Shown here: in pieces, positions 60,433 through 64,000 of the stretch
Layout of the letters: each line of letters opens with the position of its first letter
Numbering within the stretch: the stretch's first letter is position 1
The notes under the pieces: generated by a model
What the model saw: only the letters and a program-made list of their open reading frames with translations
Databases searched by the model: none
Told to the model about the DNA's origin: nothing
NCBI GenBank assembly: GCA_946480815.1
Contig: CAMLLB010000018.1
Coordinates: 1-64,000 of the forward strand
From: an uncultured Flavobacteriales bacterium
GTDB lineage: Bacteria; Bacteroidota; Bacteroidia; Flavobacteriales; Crocinitomicaceae
Direction of reading: 5' to 3'
Length of the DNA: 64,000 nt
Translations under genes and position numbers: made by a program

Positions 60433-62259
60433 ATGATTCGATTCACGGAAAGTCTTTCAATACTTAAGCAAAAGCATTGGCTTTTCGTTTTGGTATTGAT
60501 TCATTTTTCACTTCCGGGCTTTTCCCAACAAAAGAAATACGATCATAAAAAATTTAACGAGGAAATTCAAAGACTGCGTGAAGAAATGATCGTGGATATT
60601 TCGAAGGCAAATGAAACGCTTCGTTACCTGGATAATAAGTACAAGGATTTTCATAATGCCGAGATTAATTACCTTCTGACAATTAAGAAAATCAAATTTT
60701 TCAGTGCCTACGGGGATTATGCCCGTGTGAAATTTGAGATCAACAAAGCCAAACGATTCCAATTTTTCTTTAAAGTCAAAAAGCAGGAAAAATTGTACCT
60801 GGATTTATACAGTGCGGTTTACGAAAGCTTGGGACAGAATTATGATCTCTTGATTCAAAAAGCGACCAAAATCCTGAATGAATCCGATAAATCTGATAAA
60901 TACCTTTTGCTTCAATGCCGTCTTGTACTGACTAATTGTTATAGTGAAAAGGGAGATTTTGAGCAAGCATTGATCCAATTGAGAGAAGCGAAAATACTGA
61001 CGCATAAGATGAGTGATGCTTATCGTTTTCAATTAGCAAACTCAGGAGGTCAGGTGTATTTTTTCAATAACAATATCGGTAAAGCGCTCAAAGAATTCCG
61101 ATTTGCAAAAAAACTGGCCCGGATGAATCAGTGGAAATATGCTGAACAATATGCCAATGCAAGTTTGGGTGAGATTTATTTATACACCAATCAGTTAGAT
61201 CTTGCAAAGCCGTACTTTGACACAGTTCTGAAAAATGAAAAAGAAACGGAATTGAGAGATCTGTTCCAGGTTTATGGATGTTTGGAGCATTATTATGAAC
61301 TGAAAAACAACATGGATTCGTCCTATTACTTTTCGGTTAAGCGCAATGAAATTGATGATTTGCTGGAAAATCTGCGAAGTGAAAACCTGGTATTTGAATT
61401 GGAAAAGGATTTTCAAACGGAATCCAATCAATACTTATTGGAAGAAGAGCGCAATAAAAATCAGCAACTTCGTTTAATACTGATCCTGATTCTCATGAGT
61501 ATTGTAATCATTGTCAGTATTTCCTATTTGTTTATTCGTCAAAAAAGTGATTCAAACCGGGTGCTCCAATTACAGAAAGAGGAGATTGATGACAAGAACA
61601 AAGAGATTTCGAATGCATTGGCAATGAAGGAAAGCCTTTTAAAGGAAATTCATCATCGTGTTAAGAATAATTTACAGGTAGTGTCCAGTATTTTGAACCT
61701 TCAATCACGCAACGTACATGATCCGGAAGCGCTTCGTATCCTGGAAGAGGGGAAAGATCGCATTCGTGCGATAGCTTTAATCCATAATCAGCTTCATCTG
61801 AACAATGATTCGGCTTATGTGGAAATGGGGGCATATTTGAATAAATTGATTTCACAAATGAAGGAATCCTTTTCCAGTTACGATAAACATATTGAAGTAA
61901 GTGTGAACGTGGAAGAGATCAATTTAGCAATTGATTATGCCGTTCCCGTGGGATTAATCATGTGTGAATTGCTTTCAAATGCCTATAAACATGCTTTCTC
62001 AAAACAAAATGAAGGGATGATTGAAATTGCTTTAAAGAACAATCCTGAAAAAAGTCTGAATTATGAACTCCTGGTTAAAGACAATGGAATCGGGTATGCA
62101 GGAAAGACTGAATTTTTGGAGCAATCTTCCACAGGTGTTGAAATTATCAGTGCTTTTATTCAACAGCTGGATGCCAAATATACCTACTTGAATGAGGATG
62201 GAGGTTTCGGTTTGTTTATCGAATTTGCAATTGATGAACGTCATTCTAAGTTCAATTGA
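60433..62259 (+). CDS. Sensor histidine kinase, HisKA_2 type, with TPR-like sensor
   Basis: 608 residues from the ATG at 60433. A signal peptide (LVLIHFSLPGFSQ) leads to a periplasmic helical region of TPR-like repeats (about residues 40-330). One membrane helix (LRLILILILMSIVIIVSISY) follows, then the HisKA_2 dimerisation domain with phospho-acceptor His407/408 in EIHHRVKNNLQVV and a HATPase domain (CELLSNAYKHAF, VKDNGIGYAGK). No response regulator is adjacent; a WYL regulator starts 34 bases downstream. The pairing is inference. Confidence 0.88.
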   Translation: MIRFTESLSILKQKHWLFVLVLIHFSLPGFSQQKKYDHKKFNEEIQRLREEMIVDISKANETLRYLDNKYKDFHNAEINYLLTIKKIKFFSAYGDYARVKFEINKAKRFQFFFKVKKQEKLYLDLYSAVYESLGQNYDLLIQKATKILNESDKSDKYLLLQCRLVLTNCYSEKGDFEQALIQLREAKILTHKMSDAYRFQLANSGGQVYFFNNNIGKALKEFRFAKKLARMNQWKYAEQYANASLGEIYLYTNQLDLAKPYFDTVLKNEKETELRDLFQVYGCLEHYYELKNNMDSSYYFSVKRNEIDDLLENLRSENLVFELEKDFQTESNQYLLEEERNKNQQLRLILILILMSIVIIVSISYLFIRQKSDSNRVLQLQKEEIDDKNKEISNALAMKESLLKEIHHRVKNNLQVVSSILNLQSRNVHDPEALRILEEGKDRIRAIALIHNQLHLNNDSAYVEMGAYLNKLISQMKESFSSYDKHIEVSVNVEEINLAIDYAVPVGLIMCELLSNAYKHAFSKQNEGMIEIALKNNPEKSLNYELLVKDNGIGYAGKTEFLEQSSTGVEIISAFIQQLDAKYTYLNEDGGFGLFIEFAIDERHSKFN

Positions 62260-62293
62260 GTTTTTTTTGATATTTTAGATTGAAAGTTTTGTT

Positions 62294-63304
62294 ATGCCGC
62301 ATATAAAGAATGCCTTGTTGAGATTTCGTATTATTGATCGTGCTCTGAGAAATAATTATAAGCCTTATCCGACAAAAGCAATGTTACGTGAGGCTTGTGA
62401 AGAAGCATTGTTCGGAAGTGTTGATGGCGCAAATATTTGCGATTCCACCATTGAGAAGGATATGTTTGCCATGAAAATGGAACACGATGCACCGATTAAG
62501 TATTCCAAAAGATATAATGGATATTATTACAGTGATCCCGAATTTTCATTGGATGAAATACCATTGAACGAATCGGATATCGAAGCAATTCGTTTTGCTG
62601 CAAATACGCTCAGTCAATTCAAGGATGTTGGAATGTTTAAACAATTCGGTTTCGCGATTGATAAAATTGTAGACCGCGTAAACATTTCGAATGATATCAA
62701 TGACAAATCAATTGACCGTTTCGTGGAGTTTGAAACACCTGTTTCTTCGCGGGGAAGTGAGTTCCTGAACCCGATCCTGAATGCAATCAAGAATGGAAAG
62801 GTGATCTACTTTGATTATGAAAGCTTTCAAACACAAAAACGAAAAGCACGAAAAGTGCTTCCGCTTCTCCTGAAAGAATACCGAAATCGCTGGTATTTGC
62901 TTTGCTATGACCTGGTTAAGGAAGGAATTATAACCTATGGTTTGGACAGGATCTATGATTTACAGGAATCTGAAGAAGTATTCCGGTCTCCAATCTCATT
63001 CAACCCGGATCAGTTTTTTGAGCATGCTATTGGCATTACAGCCAGTAACGGTAAGCCGGAAACGGTTGTTTTTAAAGCAGACAATATTGCAGCAAAATAT
63101 ATTGAGTCGCAACCTTTTCATGCGTCCCAGAAAATTGTAAAGGAAGGGAAGAACAGAACAACATTCGAAATGAAAGTATACATCTCGGAAGAATTGATCC
63201 GCAGTATTTTAAGTTATGGCGGAGAAATCGTTGTTACCGAACCGGAATTATTACGCATCCACATAATTGATCGTATTAAAGCAATGGTAGAAAACTATCA
63301 ATAA
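62294..63304 (+). CDS. WYL-domain transcriptional regulator
   Basis: 336 residues. An N-terminal helix-turn-helix-like region (ALLRFRIIDRALRNNYKPYP, CDSTIEKDMFAM) precedes a WYL domain centred on LLKEYRNRWYLLCYDL with a downstream GLDRIYDL. A WCX-like C-terminal domain ends the protein. WYL regulators bind nucleotide or nucleic-acid ligands and often control stress, DNA-repair or defence genes. No defence gene is nearby. It probably forms a unit with the upstream kinase. Its stop is one base from the stop of the convergent gene. Confidence 0.87.
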   Translation: MPHIKNALLRFRIIDRALRNNYKPYPTKAMLREACEEALFGSVDGANICDSTIEKDMFAMKMEHDAPIKYSKRYNGYYYSDPEFSLDEIPLNESDIEAIRFAANTLSQFKDVGMFKQFGFAIDKIVDRVNISNDINDKSIDRFVEFETPVSSRGSEFLNPILNAIKNGKVIYFDYESFQTQKRKARKVLPLLLKEYRNRWYLLCYDLVKEGIITYGLDRIYDLQESEEVFRSPISFNPDQFFEHAIGITASNGKPETVVFKADNIAAKYIESQPFHASQKIVKEGKNRTTFEMKVYISEELIRSILSYGGEIVVTEPELLRIHIIDRIKAMVENYQ

Positions 63305-63305
63305 G

Positions 63306-64000
63306 CTACTTTTTGATCAGGATTTGTGAATTTGTTTTGGACTTGATCACAAAAATTCCTTCCTGCTGATCTCTGAAATAGACTTCTGAATACCCGTTGT
63401 AACACGTTATAGTCAAATCTTTCGAGATATCCTGACCAATTGAGTTAAAGACTTTCAAATCCTGCAGTTCTGTTTTGTTACCGAAAACACGCACCTTTTC
63501 AGTGCTTGGATTTGGGAAAACCCGGATCTCATTCGCACCGATTTCAAGCTCATTATTGAAAGAAACTGTTTTCAAAATTGATCTGGCACCATCAAAATCG
63601 TATTGACTCAACCGATAGTAGCTGATTCCATCAAGGGGTTCCGGATCTATTTCCTGGTATTCTATTGGTGTAGTACTTTCACCAGCAGCTTTGGTTGTTA
63701 GTAACCGGTTCCAATCCATACCGTTGGATGAGCGTTCAATTTCAAAATAATCACTGCTCTTTTCAGATTCGGTACGCCATTCCAATAAGGCATTTTGATT
63801 GACCTTGATTGCAGAAAAATGGGTAAATTCTACGGGAAGTACATCTCCAGGTGTAAAATGAACCGTGCCATTGAAACTTCTGTTAGTTGTAACTGTACTG
63901 AATGGATAATCAATCCCAATTCCTCCCAGAATTGCCATTTCGGTGTTGGAAGAAATGGTGGAATACCCTGCATTACTGGTTGTAAGGACGCTGTTTGTAA
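63306..64000 (-). CDS. T9SS type A sorting domain protein, C-terminal part
   Basis: The frame remains open through the right window edge, so at least 231 C-terminal residues of a larger protein are seen. The domain before the end has LEWRTESEKSSDYFEIERSS and SYYRLSQYDFDGA, typical of a fibronectin-like fold preceding sorting domains in Bacteroidota, and the last 70 residues are a T9SS sorting domain (IRVFPNPSTEKVRVF, GQDISKD, GIFVIKSKTNSQILIKK). An internal ATG at 63938 is not its start. Secreted and surface-bound by inference; cargo type unknown. Confidence 0.8.
   Translation of the reverse strand, partial: TNSVLTTSNAGYSTISSNTEMAILGGIGIDYPFSTVTTNRSFNGTVHFTPGDVLPVEFTHFSAIKVNQNALLEWRTESEKSSDYFEIERSSNGMDWNRLLTTKAAGESTTPIEYQEIDPEPLDGISYYRLSQYDFDGARSILKTVSFNNELEIGANEIRVFPNPSTEKVRVFGNKTELQDLKVFNSIGQDISKDLTITCYNGYSEVYFRDQQEGIFVIKSKTNSQILIKK

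Noticed and set aside
1..64000. tRNA, rRNA, riboswitch, prophage or classical insertion sequence
   Set aside because: No cloverleaf, rRNA core sequence, aptamer-like leader, phage module or transposase other than the RAYT protein was recognised on either strand by reading.

Overview
The window reads as chromosomal sequence of a free-living member of the Bacteroidota, most likely Flavobacteriales close to Fluviicola (Crocinitomicaceae); the genus is my inference. The support is direct: nearly every identifiable promoter carries the Bacteroidota -7 element TAnnTTTG, ribosome binding sites are not Shine-Dalgarno-like, several proteins end in type IX secretion (T9SS) sorting domains with the YPNP signature, and families such as WG-repeat, OstA-like, DUF4407 and SIMPL proteins are present. 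Gene density is high and no gene-free stretch exceeds 300 bases. I saw no rRNA, tRNA, CRISPR array, prophage or insertion sequence other than one REP-associated transposase.

Layout. 1-5.1 kb: end of a DUF4407 membrane protein, a secreted dienelactone hydrolase, fumarylacetoacetase, three tandem paralogous lipoproteins and a SIMPL protein. 5.3-11.4 kb: (p)ppGpp synthetase/hydrolase, then a tightly coupled run of Fur-family regulator, STAS protein, adenylosuccinate synthetase and OstA-like protein. 11.5-19.1 kb (minus strand): WG-repeat protein and AI-2E-type permease, then a fatty-acid beta-oxidation block (thiolase, FadB-like enzyme, MarR regulator, PaaI thioesterase). 19.2-28.3 kb: DUF2461 protein, DPP4-type peptidase, HTH-Fic protein, fused 2-oxoacid dehydrogenase E1, LpxD-like acyltransferase and a SpoIIE/RsbU-type phosphatase. 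28.4-34.7 kb (minus): a 1732-residue gingipain-family peptidase and a PorV-like barrel, resembling the T9SS sortase pair. 34.8-42.5 kb: phosphatidylserine synthase, PurS, an aldehyde dehydrogenase, a coiled-coil membrane protein, an RRM protein, an enoyl-CoA hydratase and a secreted leucine-rich-repeat protein. 42.8-48 kb: DUF2891 protein, DNA polymerase IV and a four-gene minus-strand operon with an ECF sigma factor and an unusual membrane-anchored barrel protein. 48.2-53.7 kb: rplM-rpsI-rpsB-tsf, the REP transposase, a DUF2007 protein, pyrH-frr and a small lipoprotein. 53.8-64 kb: an AddA-like helicase-nuclease, an MbnP-MbnH copper-protein/diheme-enzyme pair, a conserved protein of unknown function, a HisKA_2 kinase, a WYL regulator and the end of another T9SS cargo gene.

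The parts most worth attention are the RAYT transposase bracketed by two hairpins whose stems differ by compensatory changes, the MbnP-MbnH pair outside any methanobactin context, the sigma factor linked to a single-pass protein with a barrel-like C-terminus, and several perfect palindromes at promoters (Fic, dinB, marR) that look like operators. None of these was tested by database search; all rest on reading the sequence.
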